This document shows, one piece after another, positions 51,415 through 60,086 of a DNA stretch of 64,000 bases. This DNA comes from Bacteroidota bacterium (GTDB lineage Bacteria; Bacteroidota; Bacteroidia; Chitinophagales; Chitinophagaceae). The position numbers and the translations under genes were made by a program. How positions within the stretch are numbered: position 1 is the stretch's first letter; every line of letters begins with the position of its first letter. Below the pieces are notes generated by a model. The model was not told where the DNA came from. It ran no database searches and saw nothing but the letters and a program-made list of their open reading frames with translations. The stretch spans positions 83,271 to 147,270 of the forward strand of contig JAEWJK010000011.1 in assembly GCA_023386555.1 (NCBI GenBank). The letters run 5' to 3'.

Positions 51415-51488
51415 GTTGTGTCAAATCGACGAAGGAGATTCACCGAAACAAAAATTTATTAGCAGAATACCGAGTTACCCACTTGTAC
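51415..51488 (-). repeat. Interrupted type-1 dispersed repeat
   Basis: GTTGTGTCA (51415-51423) and CACTTGTAC (51480-51488) match the two ends of the type-1 core, separated by 56 nt of unrelated sequence in place of the usual CT. Confidence 0.65.
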
Positions 51489-51503
51489 GTCCGGTACTCT
51501 CAT

Positions 51504-52223
51504 CTACTTCAAAGCAAAAACAACATTCACATCAAATTGAAGCTTTATCTTTTTAAAGTCAACATTCATCGGAGCTGAGGCATCTGCAGCACTTTCAACC
51601 ATCATACTTTGATTGGCAAGTTTATTTCGATAGATTGGCTGAGGATAAAATCCAACTTCATTTGGTTCATTAATAGTAATGGCCTCTCCTACTTTCTCAT
51701 TAATTGCTTCCGATAAATAAATGGCTTTATCCTTTGCTGATTTTATAGCTTGTATCTTCAACTGCTTTTTAAACTCCTGGATCTTGCTATGAGATACTTT
51801 AGCAATAAAGAAATTCTGTGTAGCCTCATCATCCATCTTCCCTACTAGTTCGTCCATCTTTGCTGTACTACTCACCTTAACCCAGTAAGTGATACCAGCT
51901 TTCATATCAGGATTCTGCTTTTTGTTTTTCTTGTACCACCAGTAATTACCATCCCATCCACTATAGCCCTGCACACTAATATCGGCTTCTGTTAATCCAA
52001 TAGCTTTTAGAGCAGTAAGAAACTTATTACGAATGGTTTCAATATCAACTTTGCCACTTCCTTTTTTATCATATTCCCTCAGATCTACCTGCACATATAT
52101 TTCATCTGGAACCACTTCCATTTCAGCCGTTCCATTAACATTAATTGTACGGGGTAGTTTGTTATCCTGGGCAAAACTTCCAATACTCAACAGAGTAAAT
52201 AGCGCAATAAATAAATTTTTCAT
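51504..52223 (-). CDS. Secreted SIMPL domain protein
   Basis: 239 residues. A signal peptide (KNLFIALFTLLSIGSFAQ) precedes the SIMPL domain, seen in INVNGTAEMEVVPDEIYVQVDL near the N-terminus and the long AIKSAKDKAIYLSEAINEKVGEAI helix later. Such proteins are periplasmic or surface-exposed; their biochemical role is mostly unknown, some bind signalling kinase associates. The ATG at 52223 is chosen because it starts the signal peptide; the frame upstream to 52265 would disrupt it. Divergent from the PlsC gene. Confidence 0.82.
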   Translation of the reverse strand: MKNLFIALFTLLSIGSFAQDNKLPRTINVNGTAEMEVVPDEIYVQVDLREYDKKGSGKVDIETIRNKFLTALKAIGLTEADISVQGYSGWDGNYWWYKKNKKQNPDMKAGITYWVKVSSTAKMDELVGKMDDEATQNFFIAKVSHSKIQEFKKQLKIQAIKSAKDKAIYLSEAINEKVGEAITINEPNEVGFYPQPIYRNKLANQSMMVESAADASAPMNVDFKKIKLQFDVNVVFALK

Positions 52224-52285
52224 AGTAATATTTTTATCAAGATGCAGATGAAACACAAATTGCATACAAGCTTCTATATTGTTGA

Positions 52286-52316
52286 TTTGGTTAACATTTT
52301 ATTTACATTACATTTG
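52286..52316 (+). promoter_or_regulatory. Promoter of the PlsC-like gene
   Basis: TTTG (52286-52289), exactly 19 nt, then TACATTTG (52309-52316): a full match to the Bacteroidota consensus, 26 nt before the ATG. It shows the longer frame from 52279 is not translated from its first codon. Confidence 0.8.
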
Positions 52317-52341
52317 TCCGCACTTAGCTAAAAACCTAACG

Positions 52342-53109
52342 ATGAGCCTTTTCGAAAAACTTAAACAAATAAGAATCGTAAGAGCTGTTGTTTATTTTGT
52401 TGTTGGCCTTTTCACCTATCCCGGTTTTGCTCTATTCAACAAGATCAAAATCGAAGGTACTGAGAACATTAAAGATCTTCCAAGGAAAAATGTGTTGTTC
52501 GTCAGTAATCATCAAACCTATTTTGCTGATGTGATCATGTTCCTCCATATTTTCTGTGCAGTTAAATGGAGAAAAGAAAACAGGTTAGGTATTCCATATT
52601 ATTTATTGAATCCATTTACAAGAGTTCATTATGTTGCAGCAGAAGAAACAATGAATGGTAGCTTCATCAGTCGTTTATTCAAACTTGCCGGAGCTTTAAC
52701 GGTTAAACGTACCTGGAGGTCGGAAGGTAAAGAAGTAAGAAGAGGCTTAGATCCTTCTGATACAAGAAAGATTGAGAGAGCTTTAGGCAATAGTTGGGTA
52801 ATTACATTTCCGCAGGGAACAACAAAACCTTTTGCACCGGGCAGAAAAGGAACTGCTTATATCATTAAACAAACACAACCAATTGTTGTTCCTGTTGTAA
52901 TCAATGGATTCTGGAGAGCCTTCAATAAAAAAGGATTGAAGTTCAAAAAAACAGGGTCAGTTTTAACTGTTCGATTTAAAGAACCACTAGCTCTTGATTA
53001 TAATAGTCCTGCAGAAGTTATTCTTGAACAAGTAATGGATGCCATTGAGCAAAGCAAAAAGTTCATGCTGAAAGGAAAACATCATCTCATGAATGCGATA
53101 GATAAATAG
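52342..53109 (+). CDS. 1-acyl-glycerol-3-phosphate acyltransferase-like (PlsC family)
   Basis: 255 residues with a membrane-anchoring N-terminus and the LPLAT fold. Motif I is SNHQTYFADV (an NHxxxxD block, about 53-62); motif III is FPQGTTKPF, where the usual FPEGT glutamate is a glutamine. It should add an acyl chain to lysophosphatidic acid or a related lysolipid. Start at ATG 52342, 26 nt after a clear promoter. Convergent with the thioesterase gene. The Glu-to-Gln change may alter activity or specificity. Confidence 0.83.
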   Translation: MSLFEKLKQIRIVRAVVYFVVGLFTYPGFALFNKIKIEGTENIKDLPRKNVLFVSNHQTYFADVIMFLHIFCAVKWRKENRLGIPYYLLNPFTRVHYVAAEETMNGSFISRLFKLAGALTVKRTWRSEGKEVRRGLDPSDTRKIERALGNSWVITFPQGTTKPFAPGRKGTAYIIKQTQPIVVPVVINGFWRAFNKKGLKFKKTGSVLTVRFKEPLALDYNSPAEVILEQVMDAIEQSKKFMLKGKHHLMNAIDK

Positions 53110-53133
53110 CTGCTGACATTCTCATGCACGCAA

Positions 53134-53649
53134 TTATTCCTTTACAAACAAAGCTTTCAATTCACTTGCATCATCTGGTTTCATTTTACCTGCAAGTATT
53201 AACCTGAGTTGTCTTCTTCGCAATGCCCCTTCAAATAGTTTTTGTTCTATCTCAGTTTCTGCTATAGCCGGAGGTACCGGTCTGGGTTTACCATTAGGAT
53301 CCAGTGCAACAAAGGTCAGGTAAGCCTCATTGCTTACATAACGATACTGGTGTAATGGATCTTCACCCCAAACTTTTAAATGTATTTCCATTGATGTATT
53401 AAAAGCCCTCGTTATCTGTGCTTCTATATGTACAACATTTCCGAGTTTGATAGGAGTTTTAAAGCTGATATTATCTACCGAAGCTGTCATTACAGGTGCA
53501 TTACAATGTTTACCGGCAGCAATTGCTGCAGCAATATCCATCCAGTACATTAATCTTCCACCCATCAGATTTCCGAAGATATTGGTATCATTCGGCAAAA
53601 CGATCTCATTCATTATTGTAAAACTTGCACTCACCTTCTTGGCTTCCAT
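53134..53649 (-). CDS. Acyl-CoA thioesterase, hot dog fold (YciA-like)
   Basis: 171 residues. The hot dog fold is visible as NDTNIFGNLMGGRLMYWMDIAAAIAA (about 20-45) and VDNISFKTPIKLGNVVHIEAQ. Such enzymes cleave long- or medium-chain acyl-CoA in the cytoplasm. The ATG at 53649 follows a -7 element at 53665-53672; an earlier in-frame TTG at 53667 lies inside that element. Convergent with plsC; both act on acyl chains, which may be chance. Confidence 0.83.
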   Translation of the reverse strand: MEAKKVSASFTIMNEIVLPNDTNIFGNLMGGRLMYWMDIAAAIAAGKHCNAPVMTASVDNISFKTPIKLGNVVHIEAQITRAFNTSMEIHLKVWGEDPLHQYRYVSNEAYLTFVALDPNGKPRPVPPAIAETEIEQKLFEGALRRRQLRLILAGKMKPDDASELKALFVKE

Positions 53650-53664
53650 TGTATCAATTTGCAG

Positions 53665-53672
53665 CAAAGATA
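53665..53672 (-). promoter_or_regulatory. -7 element of the thioesterase gene
   Basis: Minus strand TATCTTTG, 15 nt before the ATG at 53649. No clear -33 box. Confidence 0.5.
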
Positions 53673-53769
53673 TATGTTGATACAGATGACGAAAGTTAGT
53701 TTTTTGAGTAATCTTTTATACCGATATTCGCAACAAACAATTGTTAGTTTACCCAAGAATCTTGAGACG

Positions 53770-54960
53770 ATGGAGCTTTCTTTCGACAACACTAAAAACG
53801 CTTTCGCTTACAAATCTGATAAAGATCTTAAAAGAGCCAAAACACTTTTCAGCACTATGGGATACCAGTGGTTGGTAAGTGTAGGAACAAGAGTAACACC
53901 TTTAATTGTTAAAGGAAAACTTCCAATTATTGATACCTTGATCCGCAATACCATCTTCAAACAATTTGTTGGTGGAGAAACATTGGAACAAACAAAACCT
54001 GTAGCCCAAAAGCTGGCCGAGTTTAATGTGCAGGTAATACTCGATTACGGTGTTGAAGGAAAAGAAGGTGAAGCAAATTTTGAACATGCCTGCCAGCAAT
54101 TCATTAAGAACATACAGTATGCTGCTACCCAGCCGAACATTCCATACATCAGTATAAAGCTTACGGGTATGGCAAGATTTGGTTTGTTACAGACATTACA
54201 CGAAGCACCAAGATTGAGAAGTGGTATTCACGACAATGAAGTGGAACAGGAAGAATGGAACAAAGTACGAGAAAGAATGTACCGCATTTGCGAAGTAGCC
54301 AGGGAAAAGAACATAGGTGTAATGATTGATGCTGAAGAAACATGGATACAAGATCCTGTTGACAGATTGGCTATGGAATTAATGCAGGAGTTCAACAAAG
54401 AAAAAGCAGTTGTTTACAACACTATTCAACTTTATAGACACGACCGGTTAGATTTTCTAAAACTTTCTCATAAAATTGCACAGGAACAAGGTTTTATTCT
54501 TGGTGAAAAGTTAGTACGTGGTGCTTATATGGAAAAAGAAAGAGCAAGAGCAATTGAACATGGCTATCCTTCTCCTATTCAACCAAACAAAGAATCATCA
54601 GACCGTGATTATGATGCTGCAGTTACATACTGCATCGATAATCTTAAAGAAATTGCAGTATGTGTAGGATCTCACAACGAAAGAAGCAATTTTCTTGCAG
54701 CCACATTAATGCAGGAAAGAGGCATTCCACACAATCATCCGCATGTACATTTCTCTCAACTATTCGGTATGAGTGATCATATCACTTTCAACCTTGCCAA
54801 AGAAGGTTTCAATGTGAGCAAGTATCTTCCTTTTGGCCCAATGAAAGATGTTATTCCTTACCTGATGAGAAGAGCACAGGAGAATAGCAGTGTAAGCGGA
54901 CAAACCGGTAAAGAACTTCAGCTTATCAAAAAAGAGCTGGAAAGAAGAAAGGTAAGCTAG
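53770..54960 (+). CDS. Proline dehydrogenase
   Basis: 396 residues. FAD-dependent oxidation of proline to pyrroline-5-carboxylate. The barrel motifs are visible: KLTGMARFGLL, IGVMIDAEETWIQDP, KLVRGAYMEKER (the LVRGAYxxxE substrate block) and the FGMSDHITFNL stretch near the C-terminus. ATG at 53770 fits the family N-terminus (ELSFDNTKNAFAYKSD); frames upstream to 53659 overlap the divergent thioesterase promoter. Monofunctional type; no P5C dehydrogenase gene is next to it. Confidence 0.88.
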   Translation: MELSFDNTKNAFAYKSDKDLKRAKTLFSTMGYQWLVSVGTRVTPLIVKGKLPIIDTLIRNTIFKQFVGGETLEQTKPVAQKLAEFNVQVILDYGVEGKEGEANFEHACQQFIKNIQYAATQPNIPYISIKLTGMARFGLLQTLHEAPRLRSGIHDNEVEQEEWNKVRERMYRICEVAREKNIGVMIDAEETWIQDPVDRLAMELMQEFNKEKAVVYNTIQLYRHDRLDFLKLSHKIAQEQGFILGEKLVRGAYMEKERARAIEHGYPSPIQPNKESSDRDYDAAVTYCIDNLKEIAVCVGSHNERSNFLAATLMQERGIPHNHPHVHFSQLFGMSDHITFNLAKEGFNVSKYLPFGPMKDVIPYLMRRAQENSSVSGQTGKELQLIKKELERRKVS

Positions 54961-55051
54961 TGATCTTCAGTTAATGTATTAATTCTTCTCTGTCTTTCCA
55001 TCCTTACTGCTGGCAGCATAATTGCTGTGCATTCATACTAAAATACTAAGT

Positions 55052-55375
55052 ATGAAGGTTAAAGACAACCAGTTTCCCATTGCTGTACAAGCTTATAATA
55101 CTAAAGGAACCCAGGAATTATTTGTTGCAGAACAAATAGTGTACACTCAATCCCAGGTAGATCTTTTTACTTCCAAACATGCCGGGATGCTAATAAAGAC
55201 AAGGCTTTTGACCGATACTGAATTAGGCAAAGCTTCAGTAGAACAAAAAAAATATGTAAAGAGAAGATCATCTGCTGCAAGCATTGTCTGGATCATTTTA
55301 TTGGTTTTGGTAGTATTGGTGGTGGTTGGTTTTGCAACAGGCTGGATACAGAGAACCTTTGGAATAACTTTCTAA
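55052..55375 (+). CDS. Small C-terminally anchored membrane protein, unknown
   Basis: 107 residues: a soluble part of about 70 residues (KVKDNQFPIAVQAYNTKGTQ...), a basic KKYVKRRSS patch and one strong membrane helix (IVWIILLVLVVLVVVGFATG, about 80-99). I do not recognise a family. ATG at 55052 gives this layout; an in-frame TTG-started extension to 55022 adds ten residues without support. Stands alone, ending in a terminator shared with the convergent metalloprotease gene. Confidence 0.55.
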   Translation: MKVKDNQFPIAVQAYNTKGTQELFVAEQIVYTQSQVDLFTSKHAGMLIKTRLLTDTELGKASVEQKKYVKRRSSAASIVWIILLVLVVLVVVGFATGWIQRTFGITF

Positions 55376-55406
55376 AATGTAGAACTGTTTACTCTTTCAA
55401 AATAAG

Positions 55407-55433
55407 AAAGGCGAAGATCACTCTTCGCCTTTC
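55407..55433. terminator. Bidirectional terminator
   Basis: AAAGGCGAAGA and TCTTCGCCTTT pair (11 bp, 4-nt loop TCAC region). The minus strand continues CTTATTTTG. It serves the small membrane protein and the metalloprotease gene. Confidence 0.7.
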
Positions 55434-55455
55434 GCTTATGAATTAATCCAGAAGA

Positions 55456-58023
55456 TTATTTCACTGCAGTAGCATCATCTATTAAGAAGATAAGATTGCT
55501 TCTGTGTGCTTTTGTTTCTTCATTAGCTGTCGCAGCTGGAGCAGCTAATCTTGTTTTCAATTTCTTCATTGTATGTCGTGCAGCAGCCTTTGTAACTTCA
55601 TCCACCTGAGTTGACTTTACAAGGTTTCCAAGGTTCTTTACAAAAGTTGTTTGCAGGTATTGGCGATAAACATTTACGTTACCAGCCATGTCAGCATCAA
55701 AAATTCCTTTAGCAACATCGTTCAATACATCAGCAACGCTGTAAGTATTACCGTACATACGGCTGTTAGTTACACGCTGTAATGTTGTTGGGTGCATGAT
55801 ATGTGCTAATGCACTTGCACCAATGTTATTCAGATTACCTGTGATCTTATAATCTTCAGTAGATGAGAAGAAGTTAAAACCACGACGCTGATTCTGCAGG
55901 TAAGGAAACACCTGAGCATCTTCTTTATAAGCATCCGGAGCAAATACATATTTGTTTAAGATGCTTAAAGCTTTCTTCTGGGTTTCTACAGGAACAACAG
56001 TAAACGGTTTGTTGGTAGACTTCTGTTCAGGGAAGCTTCTGTCTACATAAACTCCACCGATGAAACGGCTAACAGCAGCAGCCATTCCAGCTCTTTGTCC
56101 TTGTAATGTACCATATCTGGCTCTTAGCTCCTGGTAAGATTGACCTGGCTTGCTATACTTGCTAACCAATTTACCCATTAAACCATTAACCAATTTGAAA
56201 CGATCTTCAGCATAAGCAATCGGATCATTACTCATATCGTTAACGTTCACCCTAGGATCAATTGCTTTACCCGGGGCTCTCATATCATCAGCATCATTAC
56301 CAAATGCTAAATAAGGTTCTGTGCTACGAGCAAGGATCTTGTTGATACCTTCTTTCTCTTCAGTTTCATTGTTGAAAGGTCTGTAACCAAACTCAATTGC
56401 CCAAAGATCATAAGGACCAGCTTTAGTTGTATAGTAATCACCTTGCTTGCTTCTGTCTAAAGCAATGTTGATAGCAGGATAGTCCATTACAGAACCAATC
56501 AAACCAATCTTACGAGTGATCTCTTTATTATGTGCTTCTGTTGGAGACAACATCTGGCTAGCTTTCATGTTGTGATTCAAACCAAGGGTATGACCCATTT
56601 CATGCATAACTAAGTAGATCAGGAATTGCTTATGCATTTCTTTGATCTCACTTTCAGGTGCACCAGCTACTTCCAATGTAGTTAAACCTGAAGTGAACTG
56701 AGCCTTCAATTCACCTGCAAGTGTACACATTGTATGATGATTCATATCCATTCCAGGGAAATGAAGATTATCTGTTGAAGGAGCAGAAACTAATTCGTCA
56801 TAGATTGGAGTTGCACTACCACTGAACCACTCAATTGTGATATCAGAACCTAATATCTGTCCTGTTTTCGGATTAACGAAGCTTGGTCCTATAGCACCGT
56901 AAGGAGGATTAGCCGAAGATACCCAACGGATAACATTGTAACGGATATCAGCAGGATCCCAGGTAGCATCATCAGGCATAACTTTCATAACAACAGCATT
57001 CTTGAAACCAGCTTTTTCAAAAGCTTCATTCCATTTCAATCCTGCTTCAATGATCGTTTGACGATATTCATGTGGGGTAGTATTTTCAATCCACCATACA
57101 ATTGGTTCAACAGGCTCACTCAATGCAGCTGAAGGATCTTTCTTTACAAGGTTCCAGCGATTGATCATATCCTTATAGTTCACTGTATGAATGCTTGTCT
57201 GGTTGTTTCTTTCCTGGGAGAAGTAACCTACACGAGGATCATCTTGCCTAGACCTGTAATCAGAATTTGGCATTTCAAGAAAACTGTGTTGCATACGAAC
57301 ACGGATATAACGAGGATCGGTAATATCATTTCCGCCACTTACTATTGCATTCGGATTATCATAGTTAAGATCAACTACAACATCAGAATTGTTAGGGTAA
57401 GATCTAACATTGGCATACTTAGACTTTGTAGGGTTAAGGTTACCAAGGTTAAACATCATAAACGACATTGGACTTGGTGCCATTACAGGTTTTACGGGAT
57501 CCATCTTATCGCTTAAAAAAAGTGGATCTACGCTGATAAGGTAACCTGCTGAATCTTCAACAGAGAACTTATCAATGAAAAGCACTGTTTCTGGTTTGTC
57601 AACATTCGCTGTTTTGCTAACAGGATTGTTTTGATCGTACCAGAACCTTGTATTCACTTCAGAGAACTCCAGTTTGTCATAAGCTCTTTCGATCTTAAAC
57701 ACTGCAGTTTGCCTGTGCATACTTTGGTGAAGGAATAAAGAAGTAGGACCGCTGATAGAAAAACTCTGGTAAATAAACTCTTTACCAAGCTGATCTTTTT
57801 TTACATACATCTGGAGGCTACCGGTAGTAGTATCCTGATATAAAGTAAAAAGACCAGCATGTTTTTTCATGCCTTTGGTTTTTTCAGCCAACGTAGGCTT
57901 TTTTGGACCTGCAGTCTTAGAACTGTCGCCTCCAGGCTTAGCACCAGTTGTTGGTGCCTGTGCGTTAACTGACAAACTGAGTACACAGCCTGCAGCTAAT
58001 GCAAGTAGGAAATTTTGCTTCAT
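55456..58023 (-). CDS. Secreted zinc metalloprotease (DUF5117/DUF5118 type)
   Basis: 855 residues with a signal peptide ending near VNAQA (residue 23). The metzincin-like zinc site HEMGHTLGLNH lies at 474-484 (His474, Glu475, His478, His484), followed by a Met-turn candidate in GSVMDYPAIN. Long flanking domains (DUF5117/5118-like, about 60-400, and DUF4953-like after the active site) match a large Bacteroidota family of exported proteases of unknown substrate. Single gene; no T9SS C-terminal domain is visible. Confidence 0.87.
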   Translation of the reverse strand: MKQNFLLALAAGCVLSLSVNAQAPTTGAKPGGDSSKTAGPKKPTLAEKTKGMKKHAGLFTLYQDTTTGSLQMYVKKDQLGKEFIYQSFSISGPTSLFLHQSMHRQTAVFKIERAYDKLEFSEVNTRFWYDQNNPVSKTANVDKPETVLFIDKFSVEDSAGYLISVDPLFLSDKMDPVKPVMAPSPMSFMMFNLGNLNPTKSKYANVRSYPNNSDVVVDLNYDNPNAIVSGGNDITDPRYIRVRMQHSFLEMPNSDYRSRQDDPRVGYFSQERNNQTSIHTVNYKDMINRWNLVKKDPSAALSEPVEPIVWWIENTTPHEYRQTIIEAGLKWNEAFEKAGFKNAVVMKVMPDDATWDPADIRYNVIRWVSSANPPYGAIGPSFVNPKTGQILGSDITIEWFSGSATPIYDELVSAPSTDNLHFPGMDMNHHTMCTLAGELKAQFTSGLTTLEVAGAPESEIKEMHKQFLIYLVMHEMGHTLGLNHNMKASQMLSPTEAHNKEITRKIGLIGSVMDYPAINIALDRSKQGDYYTTKAGPYDLWAIEFGYRPFNNETEEKEGINKILARSTEPYLAFGNDADDMRAPGKAIDPRVNVNDMSNDPIAYAEDRFKLVNGLMGKLVSKYSKPGQSYQELRARYGTLQGQRAGMAAAVSRFIGGVYVDRSFPEQKSTNKPFTVVPVETQKKALSILNKYVFAPDAYKEDAQVFPYLQNQRRGFNFFSSTEDYKITGNLNNIGASALAHIMHPTTLQRVTNSRMYGNTYSVADVLNDVAKGIFDADMAGNVNVYRQYLQTTFVKNLGNLVKSTQVDEVTKAAARHTMKKLKTRLAAPAATANEETKAHRSNLIFLIDDATAVK

Positions 58024-58206
58024 CTGTTTGGTTTTTTAATTCTTATATAGGTTAGATGTAACATGGTTGTTTCATCTGCCGCAAATTCAGGCAATGAATG
58101 TAGTGCGAATATTCCTGAAAGGGAAATGAATATTATGAATGGCTTTAGGATATTGTGATTGGCGAAAGCTCATGGAAACCAGCTAAAGTATTGCTATTCA
58201 GCTTTT

Positions 58207-58226
58207 GTTGTGTCACTCACTTGTAC
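58207..58226 (-). repeat. Dispersed repeat, type-1 core, exact copy
   Basis: Minus strand reads the exact 20-nt core, with TTTCTAA following on the plus strand. Confidence 0.85.
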
Positions 58227-58312
58227 TTTCTAATATCTACTAGGCTGAGGCTGATGCAATTGATTTGGCTGTTAAGTCTATTCAAATATTAACCGTGATA
58301 TGTTCTTTTAGC

Positions 58313-58320
58313 TAAATTTG
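58313..58320 (+). promoter_or_regulatory. -7 element of the toxin-antitoxin operon
   Basis: TAAATTTG fits TAnnTTTG, 14 nt before the antitoxin ATG. No clear -33 box. Confidence 0.5.
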
Positions 58321-58334
58321 ATGAAAGACATTCA

Positions 58335-58505
58335 ATGACAAGGATAGTTATAGACAAGAAGAAATATGTTCTTATTCCTGAAAAGGAATATGAAACCTTG
58401 CAAAAAAAAGCTGCACTTAAAGACAAACCAGAAAGAATATTGAATATTGAGGAAGCCCGGGCTTATAGCAAGAAACTGATAAACAAATGGGCTACCGAAA
58501 AATAA
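58335..58505 (+). CDS. Small antitoxin-like protein upstream of a RelE/ParE toxin
   Basis: A 56-residue frame starting with ATG and containing IVIDKKKYVLIPEKEYETLQ, then a Lys/Glu-rich helical C-terminus (NIEEARAYSKKLINKW). The small size, the 'EYE xLq' start and its position directly in front of a RelE/ParE-type toxin, with TAA overlapping the toxin ATG by one base, fit a type II antitoxin that would bind DNA and the toxin. No family is named with certainty. Confidence 0.7.
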   Translation: MTRIVIDKKKYVLIPEKEYETLQKKAALKDKPERILNIEEARAYSKKLINKWATEK

Positions 58506-58783
58506 TGGTCAAAGAATCTGCTGCGAAAAACATTGCAGCAATTGCATGGTTTATTGAATCAAAAGGATTGATAAAAACCGCAGAGAAATTCTCAGAAAGT
58601 GTTTACGACTATTTTATAAAACTTGCTGATAACAGAAAATCTTATCCGCTTTGCAAAGATGATAAACGAATAGCATTCGGCTATAAATGTGTTCCTTATA
58701 AGAAAAAATATACTATTGTTTTTATTGAGTCTTTCGACGAACTTATCATCTGCGAATTCATCTCCTCAAAGCTTATTTATTAG
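58505..58783 (+). CDS. RelE/ParE family toxin
   Basis: 92 residues (ATG at 58505, overlapping the antitoxin stop as TAATG; an ATG at 58487 is an alternative). The compact fold matches RelE/ParE toxins: AAKNIAAIAWFIESKGLIKTAEKF (early helices), RIAFGYKCVPYKKKYTIVFIE (beta strands) and a basic residue pattern. Such toxins inhibit translation or DNA gyrase. It overlaps the following minus-strand gene by 11 bases tail to tail. Confidence 0.78.
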   Translation: MVKESAAKNIAAIAWFIESKGLIKTAEKFSESVYDYFIKLADNRKSYPLCKDDKRIAFGYKCVPYKKKYTIVFIESFDELIICEFISSKLIY

Positions 58784-60002
58784 TGCTTTCAATTGATTTG
58801 GCAGCAATATATCCACTTGTCCATGCATTTTGAAAGTTAAATCCCCCGGTAATACCATCAATATCCAATACTTCACCGGCAAAATATAATCCAGGGAGCT
58901 TTTTGCTTTGCATGGTGTTAGGATCAACTTCTGAAAGCTTAATGCCACCACATGTTACAAACTCTTCTTTAAAAGTGGTTTTGCCTTTTACTTCAAATGG
59001 AAATGCAGTTAATAATTGAATCAGCTTATTCTGCTCTTTTGAATTGATATCACTCCATGTTTTGTTTACATCAATAGATGATCGTTTTAAAAGATGATCC
59101 CATAAACGATTTGGCAAACCAAACGGATTCTTAGCTGATATTTTCTGAGAAGAAAAACGATTACGGAGATGCTGCCATTCTTCTCGTAATGATTGTTCGT
59201 TGTAATCCTTCAGCCAGTTTACCAAAATGGGAAAATGATAATTCTTCTCTGCCAATTCTCTTGCTCCCCAGGCAGAAGTTTTTAAAATAGCAGGTCCACT
59301 CATTCCCCAATGAGTGATTAATAAAGGACCTTGCTCTTGCAATTTTGTTCCTACTACTTTTACAGTTGCATGTTCAACACTTACACCCATTAATTCAGTG
59401 ATGGGATCGTTAGGAATATTAAAAGTGAACAATGAAGGAACAGGTTCTTCTATCGTATGACCAACTTTTTTCAACCAATCAAACTGTGAGGATTTTGGAT
59501 AACCACCTGAAGCGATGCAAAGAAAGTTTGAAGTTCGGGGTTTTGAGGTTGAGGTTTTGAGTTCAAAGAATCCGTCTAACTTTTTAATCTCTGTCACTTC
59601 ACAGTTCATCAGAATTTCGATACTGTATTTATTGGCTTCTCTTATCAGACAATCGATGATTGTTTGTGATGTGTTAGATTCAGGGAACATTCTGCCATCA
59701 CTTTCTGTTTTTAGTTTCACACCTCGTTCTTCAAACCAGTTAATGGTGTCTTTTGTACTGAACCAATGAAATGCTTTCTTCAGAAAATTCTTTCCTCTTG
59801 GGTAACGCTTAATCAGTTCGTCTATATCAAAACATGCATGTGTAACATTACATCTGCCACCACCACTCACTTTTACTTTTGACAACAGTTTGGTGCTTTT
59901 TTCAACAATTGTAACTTTTAAAGAAGCATTATTTGCTGCAGCATTTACCGCACAGAAAAAACCTGCCGCACCTCCTCCAATAACAGTCAAATGTTTTTGC
60001 AT
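58773..60002 (-). CDS. BaiN/HI0933-like FAD-dependent oxidoreductase
   Basis: 409 residues. The Rossmann FAD motif IGGGAAGFFCAVNAA lies at 8-22, and the family blocks VSGGGRCNVTHA (about 45-56), ASGGYPKSSQFD and the C-terminal ITGGFNFQNAWTSGYIAA are clear. The family includes BaiN-type bile acid reductases and related flavoproteins of unknown substrate. Single gene; its 3' end overlaps the toxin gene. Confidence 0.88.
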   Translation of the reverse strand: MQKHLTVIGGGAAGFFCAVNAAANNASLKVTIVEKSTKLLSKVKVSGGGRCNVTHACFDIDELIKRYPRGKNFLKKAFHWFSTKDTINWFEERGVKLKTESDGRMFPESNTSQTIIDCLIREANKYSIEILMNCEVTEIKKLDGFFELKTSTSKPRTSNFLCIASGGYPKSSQFDWLKKVGHTIEEPVPSLFTFNIPNDPITELMGVSVEHATVKVVGTKLQEQGPLLITHWGMSGPAILKTSAWGARELAEKNYHFPILVNWLKDYNEQSLREEWQHLRNRFSSQKISAKNPFGLPNRLWDHLLKRSSIDVNKTWSDINSKEQNKLIQLLTAFPFEVKGKTTFKEEFVTCGGIKLSEVDPNTMQSKKLPGLYFAGEVLDIDGITGGFNFQNAWTSGYIAAKSIESTNK

Positions 60003-60086
60003 GAAAGCAAAGAAAAGGAAATCAAAAAGAAGAGCTAAGCTTTAGCTTAAAAGCACCCATTAAACTCTTCTGACTCCAAATTTTTA

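Larger units (their letters stand above)
58024..58334. other. Spacer before the toxin-antitoxin pair
   Basis: About 311 nt holding a type-1 dispersed repeat (58207-58226) and a -7 element for the TA operon (58313-58320). No open frame of note. Confidence 0.6.
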
